10,137 nt of DNA from Clostridiales bacterium UBA3259 (GTDB lineage: Bacteria; Bacillota_A; Clostridia; Oscillospirales; Oscillospiraceae), in contig DEUP01000039.1 in NCBI GenBank assembly GCA_002362625.1, positions 11,542-21,678 of the forward strand, given 5' to 3'. A program made the position numbers and the translations under genes. Below, one piece after another: positions 1 through 5,352 of the stretch (positions are counted from its first letter, which is position 1; the number at the start of each line of letters is the position of its first letter). Under the pieces are notes generated by a model that did no database searches, had not been told where the DNA came from, and was given only the letters and a program-made list of their open reading frames with translations.

Positions 1-81
1 TTTTTCAATATTTTTTATCTTTTTCGGATTATTTTTTGCGCCGCCCGTGTTGTAAGGCGTACTATTCGTGTTTCTCCTCAA
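1..81 (-). CDS. possible 5' end of an unidentified gene running off the window (TTG start)
   Basis: A minus-strand frame is open from a TTG at 81-79 to the window edge (27 codons, starting LRRNTNSTPYNTGG and ending in a lysine-rich stretch). It overlaps the last codons of the 62-217 gene in another frame. No ATG or GTG lies in this frame inside the window, and the frame is also open upstream of the TTG, so the start is uncertain. An AAGGTGG sequence lies just upstream but at short spacing. Translational coupling to the small upstream gene would fit. The product cannot be identified from 27 residues. The start of an integrase/recombinase would suit the position next to a divergent repressor, but that is a guess. 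Confidence 0.3.
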   Translation of the reverse strand, partial: MRRNTNSTPYNTGGAKNNPKKIKNIEK

Positions 82-217
82 AATCCACCTTGTAAGCAAA
101 TTCAAGAATTTCAATTTGCTTTTCTGTGGGTAGCTCTGCCATAACGGAAAGTAAAGTTTTTGCAAGGTCTTCAAAATCCTTTTGCGCTTTTGTAACAGGG
201 AAATTTACTTGTTTCAT
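62..217 (-). CDS. small hypothetical protein, 51 aa, divergent from the HTH regulator
   Basis: This short minus-strand gene starts at ATG 217-215 behind a perfect AGGAGG (in 221-233) and stops at TAG 64-62. It encodes an acidic, probably helical protein beginning MKQVNFPVTKAQKDFEDLAK and ending EEKHE. No signal peptide, membrane segment or recognised domain is visible. It has a strong promoter of its own (TTGACA 292-287, TATAAT 270-265) with one palindromic operator between the hexamers and a second just downstream. It lies back to back with the HTH regulator gene at 592-816, the usual place for a gene kept silent or controlled by that regulator. Function unknown. The ribosome binding site, promoter and full open frame make it a real gene with good likelihood. 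Confidence 0.65.
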   Translation of the reverse strand: MKQVNFPVTKAQKDFEDLAKTLLSVMAELPTEKQIEILEFAYKVDFEEKHE

Positions 218-240
218 AGTCTGTTTACCTCCTATGTTCT

Positions 241-254
241 ACACGATTTCGTGT
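241..254. promoter_or_regulatory. palindromic operator copy 1
   Basis: The sequence is ACACGATTTCGTGT: perfect 6-bp arms ACACGA/TCGTGT around TT. It lies just downstream of the -10 box of the leftward promoter, where a bound protein would block transcription of the 51-aa gene. The likely ligand is the HTH protein encoded at 592-816 (inference). Confidence 0.6.
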
Positions 255-264
255 CTATGCCCCT

Positions 265-292
265 ATTATACACGATTTCGTATCTATGTCAA
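265..292 (-). promoter_or_regulatory. leftward promoter for the 51-aa gene
   Basis: On the minus strand the -35 is TTGACA (292-287) and the -10 is TATAAT (270-265), both perfect consensus, with a 16-bp spacer. The spacer is occupied by operator copy 2, so repressor binding would exclude RNA polymerase. Confidence 0.75.
270..283. promoter_or_regulatory. palindromic operator copy 2
   Basis: ACACGATTTCGTAT, one mismatch in the outer arm relative to copy 1. It lies between the -35 and -10 of the leftward promoter, 29 bp centre to centre from copy 1. A weaker copy (11 of 14 matching) is at 313-326. Confidence 0.6.
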
Positions 293-354
293 TACCCTTT
301 TCAAAAATTTTTACATTTTTTCGTGTCTGATTTTCTGTGTGCGTATTCTGAACA

Positions 355-500
355 GAAAACAGACACAAGCGGGGCGGCGTGGCGGTTGCGCTGTGGCCTG
401 TCCCGGGGGCTTGTTCCTGTCCCGCTGTGGCCTGTCCCGATTGCACCCCCGGCGGGGGACACAGCCCCGGCGCAAGCCGCCGAGGGAGTGTGCCGAATAC
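355..500. other. G+C-rich, repeat-rich non-coding island in the divergent intergenic region
   Basis: This stretch is much richer in G+C than the A+T-rich DNA on both sides. It contains the exact 17-bp direct repeat CGCTGTGGCCTGTCCCG at 389-405 and 423-439, and a third copy of its last nine bases at 416-424. A near-perfect inverted repeat pairs 381-391 with 470-481, and a CCCCC-GGC-GGGGG hairpin lies at 446-458. Open frames cross it on both strands, but none has a convincing start or a protein-like composition, so I read it as non-coding. It could be a structured leader, an origin-type or transfer-origin-type site, or a small insertion. The sequence does not decide between these. Confidence 0.5.
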
Positions 501-539
501 TCCCAAAAAAGAAAAAGGCACTTTTTGCACGAAAAGGTG

Positions 540-568
540 TTGACACGATTTCGTTCAAGTGCTATACT
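540..568 (+). promoter_or_regulatory. promoter of the HTH regulator with overlapping operator copy 3
   Basis: The -35 is TTGACA (540-545) and the -10 is TATACT (563-568) with a 17-bp spacer and an extended -10 TGC. Operator copy 3, ACACGATTTCGTTC (543-556), overlaps the -35 and spacer. This arrangement suggests that the regulator encoded downstream represses itself and the leftward promoter. Confidence 0.75.
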
Positions 569-591
569 ATCCTTGAAAGGAGTGATTTGGC

Positions 592-816
592 ATGAAACCA
601 AGCGAAGTAATCAAGGAAATTATGAAGTTGAGAGGATTCAGCAATCAATCTCTTGCAACAAAACTTGGAAAATCTACGGCTTCTGCCGTCTCGACCAAGT
701 TGTCCAGAGAAAAGGGTATGAGAATGGACATTTTTTTGGAAATGGTCGAAGCTATGGATTGCGAGGTTATTATCAAGAGTAAGCTCGCCGATAAGAGCCA
801 ATGGAAAATCGAGTGA
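592..816 (+). CDS. small Xre-type HTH transcriptional regulator, 74 aa
   Basis: A single-domain DNA-binding protein. Residues about 5-55 read as the helical core of an Xre/Cro-type HTH (IMKLRGFSNQSLATKLGKST is the first helix plus helix-turn-helix). It ends in a short strand-like segment (VEAMDCEVIIKSK) seen in small phage and mobile-element repressors. The ATG at 592 follows AAAGGAG (576-582) at normal spacing. The gene lies behind a promoter overlapped by a palindromic operator that recurs at the divergent promoter, so autoregulation and control of the leftward gene are the simplest reading. It is probably the immunity repressor or a Cro-like switch protein of the element. It resembles the second small HTH protein at 2178-2393 in size and layout. 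HTH call confident, exact role inferred. Confidence 0.8.
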   Translation: MKPSEVIKEIMKLRGFSNQSLATKLGKSTASAVSTKLSREKGMRMDIFLEMVEAMDCEVIIKSKLADKSQWKIE

Positions 817-818
817 GA

Positions 819-924
819 AGTAGTAAAAGTAGTTGAAAATCGGTTTTTGCGTAAACTTCCTCTTAATACGCGCGTATCTATCAAAAGTTACCGCAAAAAT
901 CGAAAAACAACTACTTCCACTACT
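819..924. repeat. 106-bp imperfect palindrome with a perfect 12-bp palindromic centre
   Basis: The arm 819-851 is the reverse complement of 892-924 at 26 of 33 positions (blocks of 6, 9, 3 and 8 matched bases). Inside them, AACTT at 854-858 pairs with AAGTT at 885-889. The middle is ATACGCGCGTAT (866-877), a perfect palindrome. Both the outer arms and this core share the same centre, 871.5, so the whole element has one dyad axis. There is no trailing T-run, so it is not a normal terminator, and no target duplication is evident at its ends. It lies between the HTH gene and the antirepressor-like gene. Candidates are a recombination site for the nearby serine resolvase, a replication or protein-binding site, or a processed RNA hairpin. 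Confidence 0.7.
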
Positions 925-959
925 GTAATAAGAATAAGAACTTGAAGGAGAAGTACTCT

Positions 960-1568
960 ATGGAACTGAATCTGATAATGACCCAAGAGGTCAATAATGT
1001 GCCTGTGAACGGCTATTATGGCGAAGAAATGGCATGGTTTACCCGGCAACAAGTAGGTGAAGCCTTGGAATACTCCGAACCTATGATTGCCATTGGCAAA
1101 ATTCACAACCGCCACAAAGAGAGGTTTGAAGGAAAATCAGTATTAACCAAACTGGTTTATACTGACGGAAAGACCTATGAAACATGGGTTTATAATTTCA
1201 AAGGCATTTTGGAAATCTGTCGGTGGAGCAGACAGCCAAAAGCCGACATGGTAATGGACGCTCTCTACGATATGGCTGAACAGGTAATGAAGAAGGGCTA
1301 TTATTCTATTTTGCCGGACGAGGAGTTGGCAAGATTGATTGACGAGCGATTGAATCGTACTGTCGGTGGTAAGCAAAAACTTCGAGACCAGAGGACAGAA
1401 CAGACCCTCCTTCTTGACCTCGAACGGAACAAAATTTCTCACGAGGAGTATGTCATGCGTCTGCGCTGTATTTGGGGAGAGGATTCCTATGGATTTCACA
1501 AAGCCTTTGACGAATATTTAAGCTGGTATAACCAAGCAGGTCGAAGGTTGCAGGGAGTTCAGTCGTGA
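960..1568 (+). CDS. Bro-N / phage antirepressor-like protein, 202 aa
   Basis: The N-terminal half (about residues 8-105) reads like a Bro-N/antirepressor domain: a short strand region (VNNVPVNGYYGEEMAWFT), a helix-rich DNA-binding segment (QQVGEALEYSEPMIAIGKIHNRH) and a further helix (YNFKGILEICRWSRQPKADMV). Proteins of this kind are common in temperate phages and act on DNA or on the repressor to influence lysis-lysogeny choice. The C-terminal half is charged and helical with no recognised domain. An in-frame TTG at 942 exists, but AAGGAG (945-950) lies nine bases before ATG 960, so I choose the ATG. The stop overlaps the GTG start of the resolvase (1565-1568), indicating translational coupling. 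Family assignment moderately sure; true antirepressor activity is inferred. Confidence 0.65.
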   Translation: MELNLIMTQEVNNVPVNGYYGEEMAWFTRQQVGEALEYSEPMIAIGKIHNRHKERFEGKSVLTKLVYTDGKTYETWVYNFKGILEICRWSRQPKADMVMDALYDMAEQVMKKGYYSILPDEELARLIDERLNRTVGGKQKLRDQRTEQTLLLDLERNKISHEEYVMRLRCIWGEDSYGFHKAFDEYLSWYNQAGRRLQGVQS

Positions 1569-2173
1569 TTTACGGTTATGCTCGGGTGTCCAGTGTTGGA
1601 CAGGCAAAGGACGGAAACAGCATTGAAGCGCAGACCGCCGCCCTTTTGGAGCGTGGGTGCGAGGAGATATACTCGGAAGCCTATACTGGAACTACCACAG
1701 ACCGCCCGGAGTTTTTGAAAATTCTCGGTAAAATAGAAAAAGGCGATACTCTCATGGTGACGAAGCTGGACAGGTTTTCTCGAACAGCCGCAGAGGGTGT
1801 CGCTCTGATACAGGAGCTTCACGAAAAAGGTATCGTGATTGAAATTTTGAACATGGGACGAGCTGACAATACACCGATGGGAAAGCTCATGGTGACAATG
1901 CTTCTCGCCTTTGCAGAATTTGAACACGACCAGATTATCGAAAGGCTGGCAACTGGGAAAGCTGTGGCGAGAACGCATGGAAAAAAGACCGATGGACGAT
2001 ACAAAAAGCGTCCGTCTGGGTTTGAGCGGTATTATGCGCTTCAACAAAAGGGAGAAGTTTCTGTTGAAAGAGCCTGTAAGGAGCTTGGAATATGTAAATC
2101 CACATGGTACGCACGAGTAAAAGAGATTGACATTCAATCCGATTTGTGCTATAATCAACTCGAAAAGGAGTGA
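1565..2173 (+). CDS. small serine recombinase of the resolvase/invertase family, 202 aa
   Basis: A site-specific recombinase that cuts DNA through a serine nucleophile. Residues 3-10 (YGYARVSS) hold the family motif, with Ser9 as catalytic residue and Arg7 beside it. TKLDRFSR (66-73) supplies the conserved Asp69, Arg70 and Arg73. A long dimer helix follows around EFEHDQIIERLATGKAVA. The C-terminus (about 155-190) carries a helix-turn-helix for site binding. The length is that of a small resolvase/invertase, well short of a large serine integrase, so this enzyme more likely resolves multimers or inverts DNA than integrates a phage. It starts at GTG 1565 behind AGGGAG, overlapping the previous stop by 4 nt. 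The promoter of the next gene lies within its last codons. Its target could be the palindrome at 819-924 (inference). Confidence 0.9.
   Translation: MIYGYARVSSVGQAKDGNSIEAQTAALLERGCEEIYSEAYTGTTTDRPEFLKILGKIEKGDTLMVTKLDRFSRTAAEGVALIQELHEKGIVIEILNMGRADNTPMGKLMVTMLLAFAEFEHDQIIERLATGKAVARTHGKKTDGRYKKRPSGFERYYALQQKGEVSVERACKELGICKSTWYARVKEIDIQSDLCYNQLEKE
2127..2155 (+). promoter_or_regulatory. consensus promoter inside the 3' end of the resolvase gene
   Basis: TTGACA (2127-2132), a 17-bp spacer and TATAAT (2150-2155) with an extended -10 TGC. Both hexamers are perfect consensus. It would drive the HTH gene at 2178, the lipoprotein and the micro-protein independently of the resolvase, so these could be expressed from the dormant prophage. 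Confidence 0.8.
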
Positions 2174-2177
2174 TATT

Positions 2178-2393
2178 ATGGTTAAGAACAATTTTGAAAT
2201 GGACATAAAGGTCAAACTGATAACGGCAAGCAAGACGCAGGAAGCTCTTGCCGGGGAAATCGGCACGACCGGGCAGTATGTCAACCGTATCGTCAAAAAG
2301 AAAGACGCTATGGTGAACAAGACCTTCGTCCAGATGATGGAAGCTCTTGGGTATGACATCGAGCTTGTGTATGTGCCGAGGGAGGGCGTATGA
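2178..2393 (+). CDS. small Xre-type HTH protein, 71 aa
   Basis: A single-domain DNA-binding protein. Residues about 10-42 form the HTH (TASKTQEALAGEIGTTGQYVNRIVKKK), and the end (MMEALGYDIELVYVPR) is a helix plus a strand, the same layout as the 74-aa regulator at 592-816. The ATG at 2178 follows AAAAGGAG at proper spacing. A longer in-frame start at 2127 coincides with the promoter -35 and is rejected. The transcript begins just before the start, from the strong promoter at 2127-2155. It is followed directly (one base after the stop codon) by the lipoprotein gene, so the two are surely co-expressed. It may regulate its own operon or the late genes. Its target is not visible: no operator like that at 241-254 overlaps its promoter. 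Confidence 0.8.
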   Translation: MVKNNFEMDIKVKLITASKTQEALAGEIGTTGQYVNRIVKKKDAMVNKTFVQMMEALGYDIELVYVPREGV

Positions 2394-2394
2394 C

Positions 2395-2841
2395 ATGAAA
2401 ATTATTCACACCATTATTTTGAGTTTGGTATTGGTGATATTCATGGCTGGGTGCGGAAGTGAACCGCAAAAAGAGATTACCAATGTAGCTGAATATGAGG
2501 GGTGTATCCTTGAGCTGACGGACGCTGAAATGTTTACTGACGGGCAAGGGACACCGATGGTTCGAGTAGACGCTGTTTATACAAACAATAACGAAGACCC
2601 GCTTTACGCCGCTTGCTCGTTTGCGGTCAGAGCGTTTCAGAACGATGTCGAGCTGGATATGTACACAAATGTTGAGGGCATAGATGATACCATAACCACC
2701 GAGGTCAAGAACGGTAGTTCGATTGAAGTCAGCTTCGTATTCGCAACACAGGATAATTCCTCTGTCGAAGTCCTTGTAGGCACTCCCACCGCTGATATGG
2801 AGACAATAGGTCGAGCGATATACTTTAAGGCAGAGGGATAG
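2395..2841 (+). CDS. secreted lipoprotein, 148 aa
   Basis: Begins with a type II signal peptide: a lysine, a hydrophobic run (residues 3-17) and the lipobox MAGC, with Cys20 as the lipidated residue. The mature part is acidic and rich in beta strand (VRVDAVYTNNNEDPLYAACSFAVRAFQ and later VSFVFATQ). This recalls the DUF5067/telokin-like beta-sandwich lipoproteins of Firmicutes, though I hold that family name only as a suggestion. I choose ATG 2395, preceded by a GGGAGGG, over a longer frame from 2347. That longer frame would put the signal sequence in the middle of the protein. Surface lipoproteins carried in the lysogenic part of a prophage often alter the host surface or block superinfection; here that is inference from position only. 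Confidence 0.75.
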   Translation: MKIIHTIILSLVLVIFMAGCGSEPQKEITNVAEYEGCILELTDAEMFTDGQGTPMVRVDAVYTNNNEDPLYAACSFAVRAFQNDVELDMYTNVEGIDDTITTEVKNGSSIEVSFVFATQDNSSVEVLVGTPTADMETIGRAIYFKAEG

Positions 2842-2844
2842 TGT

Positions 2845-2949
2845 ATGTGGGTTTTGGTGATATTGATAATTCCCTGCGCTGTGCTGTGGGAGGTTATGAA
2901 GACGAATAATAAAGCTCACCACAGAGGACGGCGTAGACGAAAATGGTAA
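2845..2949 (+). CDS. 34-aa membrane micro-protein with a basic tail
   Basis: A short open frame begins four bases after the lipoprotein stop. It encodes a hydrophobic helix (MWVLVILIIPCAVLWEVM) followed by a strongly basic tail (HHRGRRRRKW). The composition, one membrane segment with a positive cytoplasmic end, is typical of real small membrane proteins. The ribosome binding site (AGAGGG inside the previous gene's end) is only fair. It is the last gene before the terminator at 2954-3000 and would be co-transcribed with the HTH and lipoprotein genes. Function unknown; its neighbourhood suggests it may work with the lipoprotein. Confidence 0.5.
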   Translation: MWVLVILIIPCAVLWEVMKTNNKAHHRGRRRRKW

Positions 2950-2953
2950 ACTG

Positions 2954-3000
2954 GTGCGTTATCGCACAGAGGTAATTCTCTGAACGATAACGCACTTTTT
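2954..3000 (+). terminator. Rho-independent terminator between the accessory cassette and the late genes
   Basis: An 11-bp perfect stem pairs 2954-2964 (GTGCGTTATCG) with 2985-2995, enclosing a smaller 5-bp hairpin (CAGAG/CTCTG), followed by TTTTT (2996-3000). It ends 20 bases before the terminase start, and no promoter is visible in between. Confidence 0.85.
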
Positions 3001-3019
3001 CTGTCCATAGGAGGTTTCT

Positions 3020-4375
3020 ATGAAAGCATTACTTAAAAAAATTTCGGAAGAAATCAAAAAGACCCCCGGCGGCATGAAAGCCTACGAGGATTTGTATTAT
3101 ATTTGCCTTGAAGCAAAGAAATCGGATATTGCTCTTGGGGTATGGTATCTCAAGCTCTTGTCCGATTATATTGAAGAACAGATTCCGGCGGCAAAAACAG
3201 ACAAGGATTTGCGCTTTCTTTTTAATCTTCATAAAAAGGTTTTGCTCGCCGCCGCTCCATTCGATTTTGAGAGCTATTTGCTTTATGTTGAGTGGAACAG
3301 AGAACCAGCCAAAAAGTTTTATGTTCCCCGGAGAGAGGTCTTGCGTCCTATCGTACAGGCCATGCAGGATATGATTGACGATAAGATAGACCTTCTTACA
3401 ATCTCCATGCCACCCGGTACAGGCAAAAGCACTCTCGGTATCTTCTTCCTGTCGTGGGTGATGGGAAAATACCCGGACGGACAGAACCTTGCTTCGGCTC
3501 ACTCTGGTATGTTGACCCGGAGCTTTTACGATGGGGTCTATCAGATTATCACAGACAGTGAGTATCTGTGGAGCGATGTTTTCCCGGGCGTACAGCTTGC
3601 CGCTACAAACTCGAAGGAGGAAACAATCGACCTCGGGAAAAAGCACAGGTTCTCCACCCTCACCTGTCGAGCAATCAACGCTTCTTTGACTGGTGTGACC
3701 CGCTGTGACAAAATCTTGTATGCGGACGATTTGTGTTCCGGCATTGAGGAAGCCATGAGCAAGGAGCGATTGGATAAGCTATGGGCGGCGTACACCAACG
3801 ATTTGAAGTCCCGAAAGAAAATGGGCGCAAAGGAAATCCATATCGCTACTCGCTGGTCGGTTCACGATGTAATTGGTCGGCTTGAGCAACAGTACGGCGG
3901 TGATTCCCGGGCGAAGTTCATTGTTCTTCCGGCTCTCAACGAGGAGGGCGAGAGCAATTTCAATTATGGGTATAATGTGGGCTTTGACAAGCAGTATTTT
4001 GAGGATATGCGGCTGAATCTGGACGAAGCGTCCTTCAAGGCTCTGTTTATGAATCAGCCTATCGAGCGTGAGGGTCTGCTGTACGATGTGGACGAACTGC
4101 GGCGATACTTCGAGCTTCCCATCGACCCGCCGGACGCTATTATCGGGGTCTGCGATACCAAGGACAAGGGTACGGACTACGCCTGTCTGCCTGTTGCCTA
4201 TGTCTACGGAAACGATTACTACATTGACGATGTGGTGTGTGATAACGGTCTTCCGAATATTGTTGACGCTCGGCTGGTGGATATTCTGGTGCGGGATATG
4301 GATATACTCTTTAACCAATTAAAGGAGGTAACAAAATGCAGTACACAATCACACTTGCAGACGGACGAAAGCTGA
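3020..4375 (+). pseudogene. terL: phage terminase large subunit, C-terminally truncated
   Basis: The motor that packages phage DNA into proheads. The ATPase domain is complete: Walker A MPPGTGKST (residues 130-138), Walker B ILYADD (Asp236/Asp237) and a coupling-type motif IHIATRWSVHD. The nuclease domain starts normally with VCDTKDKGTDYAC (first metal Asp379) and a strand pair YVYGNDYYIDDVV. After about residue 427 (near position 4300) the protein changes into DMDILFNQLKEVTKCSTQSHLQTDES, unlike a nuclease domain. It overlaps the next gene's start by 40 nt. The later acidic residues of the nuclease are missing, so cleavage should be lost. The family is usually around a hundred residues longer (general knowledge). 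ATG 3020 follows AGGAGG. Best read as a deletion junction joining terL to distal late DNA; an assembly join is the alternative. Confidence 0.8.
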
Positions 4376-4680
4376 CGGGGCTTAGCAAAAACGGGGATAA
4401 CTTCGTCAGTGCCAAGAAGGTGGACGAGACCATTTTCAAGGACAACCTGTCGGTTATGACTGTCTCTGATGGGGAAACCGAGACCGTCTATCACAACGCC
4501 GAGCTGATTCAACAGCAGAAGTGGTTTGATGGAAGCTGGTACTTGGCTTTCCGGGAGCTTTCTCCGCAGGAACAGGCTATGGCGGCTCTGAACAAGGCTG
4601 TTGCGGAGAACGCCGACAGCATGACCGATTTGCAGATGGCACTTGCCGAAGTCTACGAAATGATGTTGGGAGGTGTGTAA
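4336..4680 (+). CDS. phage late protein of the pre-lysis region, 114 aa
   Basis: The ATG follows AAAGGAGG at ideal spacing. The first half is beta-rich (YTITLADGRKLTGLSKNGDNFVS), and the second half is two helices (SPQEQAMAALNKAVAENADSMTDLQMALAEVYEMMLGG). Small proteins with this 'ADG.TGL..NGNNF' opening are common in Firmicutes phages just before XkdX/CD1375-like micro-proteins and the lysis genes. Their role is not well established, though an association with the tail end or host contact is often assumed. The gene is intact although the terminase reading frame runs into it, and its ribosome binding site lies within the terminase tail. It heads an operon of closely spaced genes reaching to 6910. 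Confidence 0.65.
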   Translation: MQYTITLADGRKLTGLSKNGDNFVSAKKVDETIFKDNLSVMTVSDGETETVYHNAELIQQQKWFDGSWYLAFRELSPQEQAMAALNKAVAENADSMTDLQMALAEVYEMMLGGV

Positions 4681-4681
4681 G

Positions 4682-4786
4682 ATGGCAAAGGTGTATGCCG
4701 CTCTGATTCGTAAGGGCTTGAAGACCCTTGACGAAGTTCCCGACCAGATTCGGGAGGAAGTCTCGAAGCTGTTGGAGGAGCAGTAA
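4682..4786 (+). CDS. CD1375-like phage micro-protein, 34 aa
   Basis: Encodes MAKVYAALIRKGLKTLDEVP and a further charged helix ending LLEEQ. The pattern 'VYxALIxKGxKTxxxVPxxIxxxV' is that of the very short CD1375/XkdX-type proteins found between tail genes and holins in clostridial phages (family call from memory). The ATG starts two bases after the stop of the previous gene, with a GGGAGG ribosome binding site inside that gene. It is a paralogue of the next gene. Function unknown. Confidence 0.65.
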   Translation: MAKVYAALIRKGLKTLDEVPDQIREEVSKLLEEQ

Positions 4787-4847
4787 AATGTTCCTCAACA
4801 TATTCGGAAACCTACTGATTTTTCTCAAGAGAAAGGAGGTGCGAGAC

Positions 4848-4979
4848 ATGGCGGTTATTTATGTTGCTCTGATTATCAAGGGCAAGCGGACATTCGCAAG
4901 CGTCCCGGAGGTTATCAAGCCGAAGGTGCGTGAAATGCTGATTGACCTTGAGCTGGAAGACCTCGTGAGCCAGCAGTAA
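4848..4979 (+). CDS. CD1375-like phage micro-protein, 43 aa (alternative start at 4788)
   Basis: Encodes MAVIYVALIIKGKRTFASVPEVIKPKVREMLIDLELEDLVSQQ, clearly similar to the 34-aa neighbour (shared MA..Y.ALI.KG..T...VP..I...V). I choose ATG 4848 because AAAGGAGGT stands at perfect spacing before it. However, the same frame is open from ATG 4788, which itself follows GGAGGAG and would add a 20-residue hydrophobic-then-basic leader (MFLNIFGNLLIFLKRKEVRD). Both starts look usable, so two products are possible. A tandem duplication of this gene type is the simplest origin. Function unknown. Confidence 0.6.
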   Translation: MAVIYVALIIKGKRTFASVPEVIKPKVREMLIDLELEDLVSQQ

Positions 4980-4987
4980 GACCCGGC

Positions 4988-5017
4988 GGGAGAGGGCTGT
5001 TTCGGCGGCTCTCTCCC
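4988..5017 (+). other. hairpin in the late-operon transcript
   Basis: GGGAGAG (4988-4994) pairs with CTCTCCC (5011-5017). No T-run follows, so it is more likely an mRNA-stability or processing element than a terminator. It separates the micro-protein genes from the lysis genes. Confidence 0.45.
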
Positions 5018-5040
5018 ATACCAAGACAAGGAGACATACC

Positions 5041-5352
5041 ATGAAGGAAATTCTCATGCAAACCTACACGATTGCGCTCCCGGTCGTGCTGGGTTACATC
5101 GTCTGGCTGTTGCAAAACCAGAAGAAGGACAGGGACGCAAACACCCGGGGTACAATGCTTCTGCTTCGAGTGCAGTTGATTGAGTACCACGACAAATACA
5201 TGAAGCTGGGGGAAATCCCCTCGTATGCCTACGAAAATTTCGAGGAAATGTACGAAGCCTACCACAAACTCGGCGGCAACGGCATGATTACGAAAATGAA
5301 GGAGGAAATCGAGGAGCTTCACCTCGGCAGAGGAGGGAAAAGGAATGAGTAA
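5041..5352 (+). CDS. small phage membrane protein upstream of the endolysin, 103 aa
   Basis: One N-terminal membrane helix (about residues 6-24, TYTIALPVVLGYIVWLL) is followed by a charged cytoplasmic part with predicted helices (RGTMLLLRVQLIEYHDKYM; EEMYEAYHKLGGNGMITKMKEEIEELHLG). Proteins of this plan often lie directly upstream of the amidase in Firmicutes prophages and are annotated as holin-like or lysis-associated; direct pore formation is not shown by the sequence. The ATG follows AAGGAG. Its 3' end overlaps the endolysin start by 8 nt, so translation is coupled. Confidence 0.65.
   Translation: MKEILMQTYTIALPVVLGYIVWLLQNQKKDRDANTRGTMLLLRVQLIEYHDKYMKLGEIPSYAYENFEEMYEAYHKLGGNGMITKMKEEIEELHLGRGGKRNE

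Noticed and set aside
126..782. Long plus-strand frames through the divergent region (126-782 and 182-595)
   Set aside because: They read through a minus-strand gene, two promoters and the G+C island, and one also crosses the HTH gene out of frame. The composition is not protein-like and there is no ribosome binding site.
819..924. The palindrome as an ordinary terminator or a miniature transposable element
   Set aside because: There is no T-run after either arm, and no target-site duplication at its ends; the shared dyad centre points to a symmetric site.
942..959. TTG at 942 as start of the Bro-like gene
   Set aside because: The ribosome binding site AAGGAG lies at 945-950, inside that extension, and fits ATG 960.
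1565..2173. The serine recombinase as the element's integrase
   Set aside because: At 202 residues it lacks the large C-terminal domains of serine integrases; it is of resolvase/invertase size.
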